The position numbers and the translations under genes are program-made. Below, piece by piece: positions 55,350 through 64,000 of a DNA stretch of 64,000 bases (within the stretch, counting starts at the first letter, position 1; every line of letters begins with the position of its first letter). The notes beneath the pieces were generated by a model. The model made no database searches. It was not told where the DNA came from and worked only from the letters and a program-made list of their open reading frames with translations. The stretch is from NCBI GenBank assembly GCA_023548195.1, contig JAJHZJ010000008.1, forward strand, positions 3,434,215 to 3,498,214. Reading direction: 5' to 3'. The DNA comes from Bettongia penicillata ogilbyi. Lineage: Eukaryota; Chordata; Mammalia; Diprotodontia; Potoroidae.

Positions 55350-55760
55350 TGAATAGAAGTCTATCTAATCTAGGAAGCCTAGGTTTAAGTCAAGCTTCTG
55401 ACACTTCCTAGCTGGGGAATTCTGGGCAAATCACTTAATCTCTCAGAGCTCCAAGGTAATTTTCTAAAATTATCAGTTTCAGATGAATCGCTTATCTATG
55501 ATCAGTGGAGGGAGTTCTGCACGTTGTTGATATCAAACTCAAATAGAAAAGGGGGTCACTAATATATAAGGGTCCCTGCAAGGCCACATATTGACTGAGT
55601 TTTAAAATGTGATATTACCTAAATTTATTGTATTTTAATTTATTTTGTTAGCTATTTCCCAATGACATTTTAATCTAGTTCAGGCCCTACTTGGGAGTGT
55701 GGCTTCCCGTGGACCACCTCAGCTCTACAACAATGAAATCATAGATCCCAACAAAAAAAT
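55350..55760 (+). repeat. marsupial SINE split by a hAT-like insert
   Basis: Left piece 55350-55523 ('cctaggtttaagtcaagcttctgaca', 'gggcaaatcacttaatctctcag', 'agtggagggagttctgcac'). Right piece 55726-55760 ('aacaatgaaatcatagatccca') resumes the tail. Confidence 0.6.
55524..55725 (+). mobile_element. hAT-like non-autonomous element
   Basis: Starts near 'gatatcaaactcaaatag' and ends near 'ccgtggaccacctcag', weak inverted ends of a 'GGTGTCAAACTC'-type hAT family known in mammals. The body is AT-rich. Insertion into the SINE is clear; the family name is uncertain. Confidence 0.5.
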
Positions 55761-55955
55761 AGAAAAATTAAGCTTACTACATATAAGGTCAGAGGTGGAC
55801 GGTTTCACTATAGAGCCAGTGCTGGTATAGTTTATTTGATCTGTGCACAACTGGTACTTTTATTTGCCCCATAAAAGAAGTTTATCTAAACTAGGGAAGA
55901 TAGTTTAGTGCTTTGCCTACATATCAAGTGTTATTGGGCTAGAATTATATCTATT
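55761..55955. other. unassigned sequence
   Basis: Nothing recognised. Confidence 0.4.
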
Positions 55956-55959
55956 CACT

Positions 55960-56210
55960 TTTGTTGTTGCTATATAGTTGTTTCAGTCGTGTCTGACTCT
56001 TTACAACCCCTTTTGGGGTTTTCTTGGCAAAGATACCAAAAGGGTTTGCCATTTCTTTCTCCAACTCATTTTACTGATGAGTTAACTGAAGGAAACAGGG
56101 TTAGTGTCTTGATCAGGGATATACAGCTAGTAAATATCTGAACTAAACATTTGAACTCATGCCGATGAGCCTTCCTGACTTCAGACCAGACACTATCTGC
56201 TACAGCCAGA
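55960..56210 (-). repeat. Mar1-type SINE
   Basis: 'gttgtttcagtcgtgtctgactctttac', 'ttttggggttttcttggcaaagata', 'tttgccatttctttctccaactcattttac' and 'ttgaactcatgccgatgagccttcctgactt'. Confidence 0.87.
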
Positions 56211-56610
56211 TGTTTGCCAACTAGGGGTACCATGCTCTTTTAAGGATTTAATATGAAAGCCACTTTCCTTGCTAGCTTGGGGTGAGAAATAACCCCACCT
56301 CAGATGGGGAAGATAACAGTTACCTCTTGGTCAGTTTAGCTCCTTCCCACCAAATGCTGGTTACTCAAAAGACAATCAAATAGTAAATCATATTTACCAA
56401 AGTAAAGGACAAGTTTGGGTACACAGCAAGACACCCAAGAGGAAATGAATTTTTTGATTCAGCAGTGATAAAACCTTAGCTCAACCAAAAAGAGAGTGAT
56501 CTTGACTAAGAAATTTGTTCTTAGCAGTCTAGAGTTCGAGGCAATGAAACTCGAAGGACATTATATATTATAGCTTCTTATATTGATATTACACTTCAAT
56601 AGAAGAAGTA
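56211..56610. other. unassigned sequence
   Basis: No recognised feature. Confidence 0.45.
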
Positions 56611-56614
56611 ACTT

Positions 56615-56705
56615 ATAAGACTATAAGTTCCAGGAAGGCAGGAACCATATCTTATAGTCCATCAATATTCCACATGCAGTATACACTTAATGTATTTCTG
56701 TCATA
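56615..56705 (+). repeat. L2 3' end
   Basis: 'actataagttccaggaaggcaggaacc' and 'gcagtatacacttaatgtatttctg'. Confidence 0.55.
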
Positions 56706-56918
56706 GTTTAGAACCAAGTAAGCAACAAAGTGTCATTTGACAGAGTTCTTGCAATTTTCTTCCCCTTGATTGTTTGGTTTACTATTTCTTCTAAATTCCC
56801 TAAAGTCAAGAAACTCCTGCCACATTTTCCTGACCAATAGTGCTCTTGTTCGACAAGGCGATAGCCAACTCTAAGCACTCATGAAGCTTACTAAGGGAAC
56901 TGGCCCTCTGAGCTTTGT

Positions 56919-57232
56919 GTGTGTTCATCCTTCCTTGCCAAAGAAGACCATGCCATCAGAGAAATGACGACATGACTTGAACTTGACTTTGTTTTGAGTG
57001 AGGGAGGGCTGTGCAGGTCACCAGCCTCACTTCTCCTCCAGAGCCATGTGAATCCAGTGACTAGATATTCATCAGGATGACTGGAGATGACCCAGGATGA
57101 GGCTATTGGGGTTAAGTGACTTGTCCAAGGTCACACAGCTAGGGAGTGTCAAGTGTCTGAGGTGAGATTTGAACTCAGGTCCTCCTGACTCCTGCACTGG
57201 TACTCTATCCACTGCATCACCTAGCTGTCCAA
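56919..57232 (-). repeat. full-length SINE, second copy of the 8420 type
   Basis: Perfect 11-bp duplication CTGAGCTTTGT at 56908-56918 and 57233-57243. Complete body and tail. The tRNA-CORE head on the minus strand starts 'ggacagctaggtgatgcag'. Confidence 0.88.
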
Positions 57233-57334
57233 CTGAGCTTTGTACACCAGCACAAGCCACCCAGGTCCAGGGATTTTTCTGCTATCCTAGGTTTCTCTTT
57301 GGTAAAATCCCTAAAGAAGCAAGTAAAACTTCTT

Positions 57335-57460
57335 GGCACCATAAATGTAGAACTGGAAAGAACGCTAAAGATTATGCAGTCCGCTAGTTTGTTTTACATA
57401 TGATGCAGGAACAGTCCAGAGAGGCTTGTCCAAGATCACACAGGTGCTATAAAACACTGC
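57335..57460 (-). repeat. MIR-like fragment
   Basis: 'ataaatgtagaactggaaagaacgctaaag' and 'cttgtccaagatcacacagg'. Confidence 0.5.
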
Positions 57461-57499
57461 TAATAACATCAATAAGGTGGCCATTGGGGAAAAGAAAAA

Positions 57500-57695
57500 A
57501 CCTATTAACCCGGAGTTCATGAACTTGTTTTTGTTCTTTTTAATTTTTGATAACTGTTTTCTTCTGTAATATAATTGTTTTCTTCTGTAATCCTCTGTAC
57601 ACATTTAAAAACATTATGCTGAAAAGGGGTCCATGACACAAAGATTGTCAAAGGGGTCCATGACACAAAAATAGATTAAGAACTACCTACTCAAA
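57500..57695 (-). mobile_element. hAT-like non-autonomous element
   Basis: 'ggagttcatgaacttgtttttg' at the left, 'aaaaggggtccatgacacaaa' twice at the right and 'agattaagaact' as a decayed terminal repeat. This recalls a mammalian hAT family with 'GGTTCTTAACC' ends. Confidence 0.55.
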
Positions 57696-57985
57696 AGATT
57701 TAGTAGGACTAGAAGCTTAGCTTAGGTTTTCCTTATGCAATAACCCTTTCGTATCAACCCTCTCTCCCTTAGGTTATGGTCAGAGACCATTTCAGGAAAA
57801 ATCAGGGAGGCATGGATTAGGCTTGTTTTTCCACGAATGATGGAGAGGCATGTGCAGATATCCTATTTGCTCTTGGCCATGTTGACTTAGGTCATGTTGC
57901 CTTATATATGGTATGGAAACAAAAAAAAAGGTATTTTAATTCTTTGCTGAGTTGGAACTCCATAAAGGTATTAAAGCCATTGTTC

Positions 57986-58108
57986 TAGAAGAAGAAAGAC
58001 AAGGAGGATAAGAAGCAGGAGGACAAGAAGGAGAAAAAAGGGGGAGGAGAAGAGGAAAAGAAAATGAAGGAGGAAGAGGAGGAGGAGGAGGATGAAGAGG
58101 ATAAAAAG
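57986..58108. repeat. purine-rich GGA/GAA tract
   Basis: About 120 bp of almost pure purines on the + strand. Confidence 0.93.
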
Positions 58109-58899
58109 AGCCCTCTTTGCACAACTGACTTGTCCTTTTAAGATGCATTCCGAACACATATAGTACAATAGGCTGCAATCATTTGTTAGTTACTTTGGAA
58201 TTTAGGTGATAAAAATCCAAATTGCATTCACTCATATGTCTTATCATTGGAAACAGAAATGTAGAGAATTTTTTTACAAATATGAACCAACAGTCAAAAC
58301 TGGTAAGCGTGTGAGGGACAAGAGGAAAGAGAAGCAGGAGGGGTCATCGCCTTTCTGGATTTTCCATCAGGCAGCTCCACTCTGGAAAGAGAAGAGCTTG
58401 AACTTTCCTAAGAAACTTACACTTACAAATATTTCCTGTATGAATCACTCACATTTTAAGGTGCCATTTGCAACTCTACTTCTTTCCTGGGAAGATCTTC
58501 CTCATAAAAAAAAATTAACAGCTGGCATCTTTAAAACATTCTGAAGTTTATTTTACTGTATTTTCCAAAGAGTAAATTAGCAGCTGATTATCAGGAAGTA
58601 TTCTTTAGAACCTGGAACATGCTACTAGCTCTTAGATTTACCATCTGCCCTGCAGCTGTACTCTAAGGACCATGTGACTTTTCCATTGGACTTGCAGCTG
58701 AAACCTCCTATATATAAGTTAAAACTGGGAAGTTTGTGAATGAAACTGGGAAATTCTTAGTTTCTGGAAATCTTTGAGACTGAGGGTTACCTAGCCCAGC
58801 CCAGGGAAGGGCTTGGGAAAAAACCTTTCACATAAACTGAGGTTGCTCGAGCTGCGGCATGAGGAATAGATAAGGCTGCCCCCTGGATTCAAGCAGACC
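58109..58899. other. unassigned sequence
   Basis: Includes a TATA-like 'cctatatataag' near 58710. The frame 58206-58544 (+) has no domain. Nothing is firm. Confidence 0.4.
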
Positions 58900-59110
58900 A
58901 AATCTATATGACAGCCCATCAAATGCTTGAAGACAGCTCTCAGAGCCCTTCCCCCAAGTCTTCTTTTCTGTAGGTTAAGTATCTCACTGTCTACATATGG
59001 CAGGGCTATCAGAGCCCTTCTCCCAAGTCTTCTTGTCTGTAGGTTAAGTATCTCACTGTCTACATATGGCAGGGCTTGTCCTGCTTGACCCGCTTCCTTC
59101 TTCAGCTTGA
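58900..59110 (-). repeat. CR1/L3 3' region with internal duplication
   Basis: 'tatgacagcccatcaaatgcttgaagacagct' and 'aagtcttcttttctgtaggttaagtatctc' match the inverted CR1/L3 3' UTR by recall. Confidence 0.6.
58941..59078. repeat. 69-bp tandem duplication
   Basis: 58941-59009 and 59010-59078 are head-to-tail copies differing at only about two bases (ccccc/ctccc and tttt/ttgt). The duplication is therefore much younger than the CR1 host. Confidence 0.93.
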
Positions 59111-60265
59111 TTATTCTTTTTAGTATAATTTTATTTTTTCAATTAATAAGAACTTCTTTCCCCTTCCTCTCCCATTCCCCCTGCATACACTGAAAAAGAC
59201 AAAGAAAAAAAGACCCTTAAAATACCTACAGCCCCACATGGGCCAGGATCCCAAAATGTAGGATTCATTCTGCACCTGGCTTGGCTCTTCAGAAGCAAGA
59301 ACACTGGACTGAATCCAGATTCCCTCTGGAAGGTTCCATGTTGGAATGGGGTTTGAAGTTCTTTTCAGAGTTCGTACAATTTGTGCCCTCACTTTCTTTG
59401 TGTAGGGGCTGTACCTCTTGGCTCCTTTCTAGGTAGTCCTATACCTCTCTCAGGGCTGCCGTTAATTTCTTAGAAAACATTCACCTTGAAGTGGGAATGA
59501 ACGCTGAGCTACTCATTGCAACCCATAGCTACTCATAGCCATAAGATTAGTCTGGTTTCATCCTCTTCCAATAAGACCTACACTGGGGTCACTGTAAGTG
59601 GGGTTCTGGTACCAGCCTTTAGGTCTATTTGTTAGAGAGATATCTCTCAGGTTCCTAGGCAGAATTTGAAGTGAGTTAAGCAACCTTCTCTTCCTTCTTT
59701 TCCTCCCTTTTTTCCCTCCTTTTCTTGCTCCTTCCCCTTCTCCTCACTCTTTCTCTTCATGACCTGTGCTCATTATGGGACAGATGCTCTCAGCACCAAG
59801 GATACATTTTAGACCTTATGATATTGGGGGGGCGGGGGTGGAGGAGAGCTCAGGCTTATCCATAATGATCTTCTGTTCTCTTTTTTTAATAGCAAGTTGA
59901 GGACTATCACTCAGTGAGTCATGTTTGGGCAATGCTATTGACTTCCTGAAAGTGAGGTTCTGTGACTAAATGCCTGCAAAGCATTCTGTGTTCAGTGCTC
60001 TCTCTAGCAGCCATTTATCACAAGAGGAGCTATGGGCTTCAGCCATGGGAACCTACCCACTCAGCTTTCTTTGCCTTGAGCTAGATTGTCGCCTCTATCT
60101 GTACCCTAAGGATGTTTTCTGTTTTCTTTTAAGTTCATTTTTGAACTTTTTCTTCCTGAAGAAGACTTGAATGAGGAAGATCTGATAAGTGGGGAAAGGT
60201 ACCAAAATAAACATTTTCATACATCTTTAACAGGAGACTGGACTATGTTGAAAAGAGATGTAGAT
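59111..60265. other. unassigned, with a CT-rich patch
   Basis: 59684-59760 is pyrimidine-rich. The remainder shows no gene or clear repeat. Confidence 0.45.
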
Positions 60266-60269
60266 TTGA

Positions 60270-60364
60270 ACCAAGAAGGAAGGAAACAAACGTTTATTAA
60301 GTGCCTACCACGCAAGGAGCTTTATAAATATCTCATTTGGTTTTTATAAAACTGTGAGGTACTG
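60270..60364 (-). repeat. MIR3/L2-like fragment
   Basis: 'caaacgtttattaagtgcctacca' and 'ataaatatctcatttggtttt'. It ends where the next element starts. Confidence 0.55.
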
Positions 60365-60777
60365 TATTTCACTGTATAGTAATTGCTACCACATAATCAT
60401 CATGCCCTATGTTGTCTTTTGTCCAAAAATTGGTTTATAACCTTTCATCATAAATTGTTGCATGATATAATTCTGTTTGTCATGTTGCTTAAAAGGTAAA
60501 CAGAGTAGCAATGCATTCACCATTGCATTCATACCCTTTTATCTCTCCCTCGTGGTGAGTCCTGAGCACAGAATTCTCAGCCCATGTGCGTTGTTGGTAT
60601 TCAATTTTAACACGTTCACAAGTCTTCTGTGCGTCCTAATCTTGCACTAAGGACAGTTCAGTAATAAGTGACTTTTAAGTAATACTAGCATGATTTTTTA
60701 GATAGTTTCACATAACAGTTGCACTCCACTTTTTTGCAAAATTATCCTAAAATCTGCTGCAATCGTGTAGTGAAATA
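60365..60777. mobile_element. TIR-bounded element of 413 bp
   Basis: The left end reads TATTTCACTGTATAGTAATT and then GC. The right end, reversed, reads TATTTCACTACACGATTGCA, an inverted repeat with a few gaps. The inside holds no ORF. It interrupts MIR-type sequence. Superfamily and target duplication are unclear; it may be a MITE not in my memory. Confidence 0.5.
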
Positions 60778-60789
60778 TATTAGGTAATG

Positions 60790-61110
60790 ATGATGATAAT
60801 ATTAACAATGACTAACATTTATATAGTGCTTTCTATGTGCCAGCATAGTGTTAAGTGCTTCACAGCTACTATTTCAGTGGATCCTCATAACAACTCTATG
60901 AGGCAATAATAATATTAATAATACAGCAATTATATAGTGCTTGCTATGAGCCAGACACTGCTAAGGGCTTTATAATTATTATCATATTTGATCTTTACAA
61001 TAACCCCAAGAAATAGAACTATTATCTTCATTTTACTGATGATGAAAATGAAGTAGAGGTTTGTGCCTTGCCCAGGGTCACATAGCTAGTAAGTTTCTGC
61101 TTGGCTGAGT
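60790..61110 (-). repeat. two MIR SINEs in tandem
   Basis: First 'tagtgctttctatgtgccagcatagtgttaagtgctt' to 60905. Second 'agccagacactgctaagggctttataattat' to 'ttgcccagggtcacatagctagtaag'. Confidence 0.78.
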
Positions 61111-61124
61111 TTTTTCTCAGCTCT

Positions 61125-61310
61125 GATGCTTTCTAACTATCCATAAGTACGTCACCTAACTCCTGTGAGCCTCAGTTTCTGCAAACTGGGGATAATGATA
61201 TTTGTAGAAGTTTATTATGACATTTAAATGAGATAATCCACGAAAAATATTTTGAAAACTTTCAAGTGCTACATAAATGAATGCTGCTATTAGTTATTAT
61301 TACCAGTTAT
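61125..61310 (+). repeat. MIR/Ther SINE
   Basis: 'gtcacctaactcctgtgagcctcagtttctgcaaactggggataatgat' and 'caagtgctacataaatgaatgct'. Confidence 0.75.
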
Positions 61311-61873
61311 TATTGTTGTAATGTTCCAGAGAGCTTGCAATCTGAACCATGGGATTGCACATCATTAAAGTATCCAAGAAATATAGCTGCCCAGATTTCA
61401 CAGATATCTCCAAAGATAGGCACAACACAGAATCACCCAAACACAGTTCCACAGGGAAGGTCCCCCAAGTAAAACAACGCCCCCCAGTCCTGTAGAAAGC
61501 TTTCACTTGCTCTCCCTCCTGTGAATACACTCAGCTCTCCAGTGGTACCGCAAGGGCCAACTCAGAACCACCACCAGCGAGGGCCCTTTGCACCTTCTGC
61601 TTCTATGTACTGACTGCAGGTAATGACAGAATGGAGAGAGCCCTTCTGAGGGCTACTAGCACCAGCTGTAGCCTTTGCTTCCCTAAAGGTGATCAATCCC
61701 ACCAGAGTCATAATGAGGGATTCTTTCATTTAGGGCAGAAACAACTGAGTATGGGTGGGAGTGGAGAGTGGGTATAAAGGACAGCTCAGAATAGGAAGTG
61801 ACCTTCTGTGTCACTGCTCCTCCCCACTCAAATGTCTGGCCCAGAGAAGTCTGGGAGGGATAGTGTTGACATA
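61311..61873. other. unassigned sequence
   Basis: No recognised feature. Confidence 0.4.
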
Positions 61874-62056
61874 CTATATTCCAATGGGGGTGGGGGAGTA
61901 TGTCAGTAGGATGTAGCCCATCATGACAAGGGCAAGAATGACACAGAGAACCATGTAATCACAAAAGTAGATGTACCTGTGAGGACGGAAGGATGTCTCC
62001 AGGGAAGGAACACCATAAGAAGTTAGCAAGAGGCCATTCTGGCCATAAAGCTGCAT
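61874..62056 (-). CDS. possible 60-residue single-pass membrane microprotein
   Basis: The open frame starts at 62056 (A at -3, an acceptable start context) and ends at 61874, with an in-frame stop upstream near 62112. The predicted protein begins MQLYGQNGLLLTSYG, then has a polar stretch (ETSFRPHRYIYFCD) and a 20-residue hydrophobic segment YMVLCVILALVMMGYILLTY, ending SPTPIGI. That is a credible type-III/tail-anchored layout. No splice signal or promoter is proven, and it lies just beyond an L2 relic on the same strand. It could be a real small gene, an exon, a retrocopy or chance. Confidence 0.2.
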   Translation of the reverse strand: MQLYGQNGLLLTSYGVPSLETSFRPHRYIYFCDYMVLCVILALVMMGYILLTYSPTPIGI

Positions 62057-62089
62057 TTTGAAAGGGTAATAATATGTAATGTGCCTAAA

Positions 62090-62735
62090 AAGGTGTCCTA
62101 GGACCTAGATGGTGAAGGATTGTAGATGTCAAACTAAGTAGTCCTTGAGATAAAAGGGAGTTGCTGGAGTTTCTCAAGTAGGGAAATGGTATGGTCAGAC
62201 TTGTGCTTTTAGAATACTCACCTGCCAGCTATGTAGAGTGGAGAGAATGGAGAAAGGCGGCCCTGAGAGAAGGCTATTACAATAGTCTGGGGGAGAGGTG
62301 AGGAGGGTCTGATGAGGGGTGGAGTAGGTCAGAAGGAAACTCATGCAAGAGAGATCCTGGAGACAGAACTGACAATATTTGGAAATTGATTAGATGTGAT
62401 GGATGAGAGAGAGTGAAGAGCCAAGGCGAAGCTTCTAATCCCATGTGGTTGTCCTGGAATGACTGACCACAGGGAAATTCAGAAGAGGGTTGGGCTTGAG
62501 GGAAAGATTTGGACACATCAAATTTTAGATGCTTATAGGATATCCAGATGGAAGTGTTCAAAAAGCAGCTGGTGATGTGGAACTTGCTCTCAGGAAGATC
62601 GGGGATGGAGACAGTGCTGAGAATCCTGAGTACAGAGATCATAATTGAACCCATAGGAGTTGATGAGATCAGCGAGATCCAGGGTACAGGGAGAGAAAAG
62701 AAGAGATCCCAGAGCAGAGCTTTTGGTTAAAAGTA
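62090..62735 (-). repeat. L2 LINE, ORF2 end region
   Basis: Inverted L2 ORF2/3' region: 'aaggctattacaatagtctgggggagaggtgagga', 'aaatggtatggtcagacttgtgctttt', 'acatcaaattttagatgcttataggatatccag'. The minus-strand frame 62277-62654 is a decayed RT C-terminal piece. Confidence 0.7.
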
Positions 62736-62884
62736 GAGACATAGATGATTATTCAGCAAAGAAAACTGAAAAGGAATGACCTTTGTTACCAGCGACCACC
62801 CCTCTCTACTCCTGGACATTCTCTTCTCTCTTGGCTTCCAGAGTATCATCATTCTACTCCTCTGGTGAACTATCTATTCCTGTC

Positions 62885-63412
62885 CGCTTGGCTTCTTTCC
62901 CCTTCCCTCTCCTCTCCTCCTTTCCTCCTGCCCCTCCTTCTCCCTGCTCCTCTCCCCTCCCCTCTCCTCTTCTTGCCTTTCCTTTCCCTTTCTCTTCTCA
63001 CTCCTTCACTCCTCACACCTCCTCTCTCTTTCCCTTTCCTCTCCCCCTTCTCCTCTACTCCACTCTTCTTTTTTTCTTCTACCCTCTCCTCTCCTCTCCT
63101 CTCCTCTCCTCTCCTCTCCTCTCCTCTCCTCTCCTCTCCTCTCCTCTCCTCTCCTCTCCTCTCCTCTCCCCTTCCCTCTCTTCCTTTCTCCTCCCCTTCC
63201 TTCTTCTCCACTCCTTTCCTCTCCCCTTCTCTACATTCCTTTTCCTTCTCCTCTCTCCTCCCCTTCTCTACTCCACACCTTTTCTCTCTCCTCCATTTCC
63301 CTCTCCTCCACTTCACTCCCCTGCCCTTCCCTTCCTTCTCCTCCTCTTCTACCCCCTTGTTGCCCTCCCTCCCCCCCTTCCTCCCCTCCTCTCCTCTTTT
63401 TTCCTTTCCTCT
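62885..63412. repeat. 530-bp pyrimidine tract with (CTCCT)n core
   Basis: Almost pure C/T on the + strand. 63087-63168 is a perfect (CTCCT) pentamer run of about 16 units. Long open frames on both strands here are artefacts of composition. Confidence 0.97.
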
Positions 63413-63429
63413 ACCTTAGTTAAAGTTCT

Positions 63430-63910
63430 AATGAATTTCATCTTCTTCCAGTTGCTTCCTTTTCCAATCCATCTTCTACACCACTGCTCAAATTGTCTTC
63501 CACATTGTGGCTCCCACTTACCTCGAAAGTCTGATTTTCTGTTCCTTACCTTTGAATTCTGTGTTCCAGTGAAAATAGACAACCAATTGTTCCCTGACTT
63601 TGACCCTCCATTTCCCCTCTCTGTGCATTTTCTTGGAACTCCTTATATTTGCCTTTTGAGTTCTTTGTCTTCCTTCAAGGTTCAGCTCACATACCATCTC
63701 CTCCATGAAGCCTGCCTTGATTTCCCAGGAGTGATGCTCCCATTCCTCTTCAATTTTCTTTGTGTCCCAAAAGTCTTTGATCAGTAACTTAAAACCTGTC
63801 TGAAGACTTTTGGGATACCCTGTACTTATCTGGGTGCATCTTGTATTCTTTAAGTAGACTGTAATTTTGAAATCAGGGAATATTTCATTTGTGTCTTCAT
63901 ATCCCAAGCA
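63430..63910 (+). repeat. L2 3' region hosting a mariner-like MITE
   Basis: 'cttcaaggttcagctcacataccatctcctccatgaagcctgccttgatttccc' and, after the MITE, 'tacttatctgggtgcatcttgtattct' and 'ttcatatcccaagcatctagca'. Confidence 0.75.
63762..63822. mobile_element. 61-bp mariner-like MITE
   Basis: GTCCCAAAAGTCTT (63764-63777) is mirrored by AAGACTTTTGGGATAC (63803-63818), followed by CCTG and a TA. The left outer bases are degraded. 'CAGGGTRTCCCAAAAG' is a typical mariner end. Confidence 0.75.
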
Positions 63911-63949
63911 TCTAGCAAGGGCCTTACAAAAAAAATCTTAGTGAGAGGT

Positions 63950-64000
63950 AGAGGGTGTAATAAAAACCTGTGATTTAATCAATGTAGGGAATTCATACCC
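63950..64000 (-). repeat. SINE tail running off the window
   Basis: 'acctgtgatttaatcaatgtagggaattcat' is the inverted tail of the SINE family at 49405 and 55350. Confidence 0.5.

Noticed and set aside
57936..58178. Pro/Ser-rich minus-strand ORF
   Set aside because: Antisense of the GGA/GAA purine tract.
62783..63787. 334-codon ORF and overlapping 224- and 148-codon frames
   Set aside because: They lie in the CTCCT pyrimidine tract, where stop codons are rare on either strand. The products are Ser/Pro/Leu or Arg/Glu/Gly runs without domain structure.

Overview
This is a stretch of marsupial (metatherian) nuclear DNA made almost entirely of transposable elements. No host gene, tRNA, rRNA, CRISPR array or bacterial feature was found. 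The assignment rests on several signals. CORE-SINEs carry the tRNA-like head 'GCAGCTAGGTGGC', and Mar1-type SINEs end in a Bov-B/RTE tail. There are L1-type elements whose ORF1 begins MAGKMPRKGKKNKT, plus RTE/Bov-B LINEs and dense L2, MIR and CR1/L3 fossils. CpG is rare. Family names come from recognising sequence, not from a database search, and the species cannot be fixed. The window is either intergenic or inside a large intron.

The main feature is a set of four L1-derived 'half-L1' (HAL1-like) elements: A at 4162-6952 (-), B at 20307-22637 (+), C at about 33276-36032 (-) and D at 40362-43206 (-). Each has one ORF1 of about 370 codons (coiled coil plus L1-type RNA-binding core), then about 1 kb of spacer and 3' UTR, with no room for an endonuclease/reverse-transcriptase ORF2. 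A, C and D keep a GC-rich 5' UTR whose first bases hold a YY1-like CCAAGATGG site, as in human L1. D is flanked by a perfect 14-bp target-site duplication. B sits inside an older L1-type element (19275-24866) that keeps ORF1 and only the last part of ORF2.

Layout. 1-4 kb: L2, MIR and Mar1 debris, an unassigned 1.3-kb block and a CAC-type triplet repeat. 4-7 kb: HAL1-A inside an L2 3' end. 7-14 kb: SINEs, two solo LTRs of one family in opposite orientation (11499-12067 and 12699-13212), and a CR1/L3 end. 14.8-16.9 kb: a Bov-B/RTE copy (-) split by an L1 3' end. 17.0-17.6 kb: another solo LTR. 19.3-24.9 kb: nested L1/HAL1. 26.1-27.6 kb: a second LINE lineage with a zinc-finger-like C terminus, beside repeats that share its 3' tail. 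29-33 kb: L2, MIR and a purine tract. 33.3-43.2 kb: HAL1-C, a long Bov-B/RTE copy (+) and HAL1-D. 43.8-50 kb: hAT elements, L2, and a SINE split by a palindromic MITE. 50.1-51.6 kb: the clearest repeat-free island. 51.6-62 kb: mixed L2, MIR, Mar1, hAT and CR1, a TIR element at 60365-60777, and a 60-codon membrane-protein-like ORF at 61874-62056 (-). 62.1-64 kb: L2, a 530-bp pyrimidine tract and L2 with a mariner-like MITE.

The elements form dependency networks. HAL1 copies presumably used L1 ORF2p in trans. Mar1 SINEs carry the Bov-B tail, so Bov-B/RTE machinery probably moved them. A second SINE type shares its tail with the LINE at 26.6-27.6 kb. Every protein-coding remnant found is broken by stops, frameshifts or deletions, apart from two short unassigned ORFs reported with low confidence.
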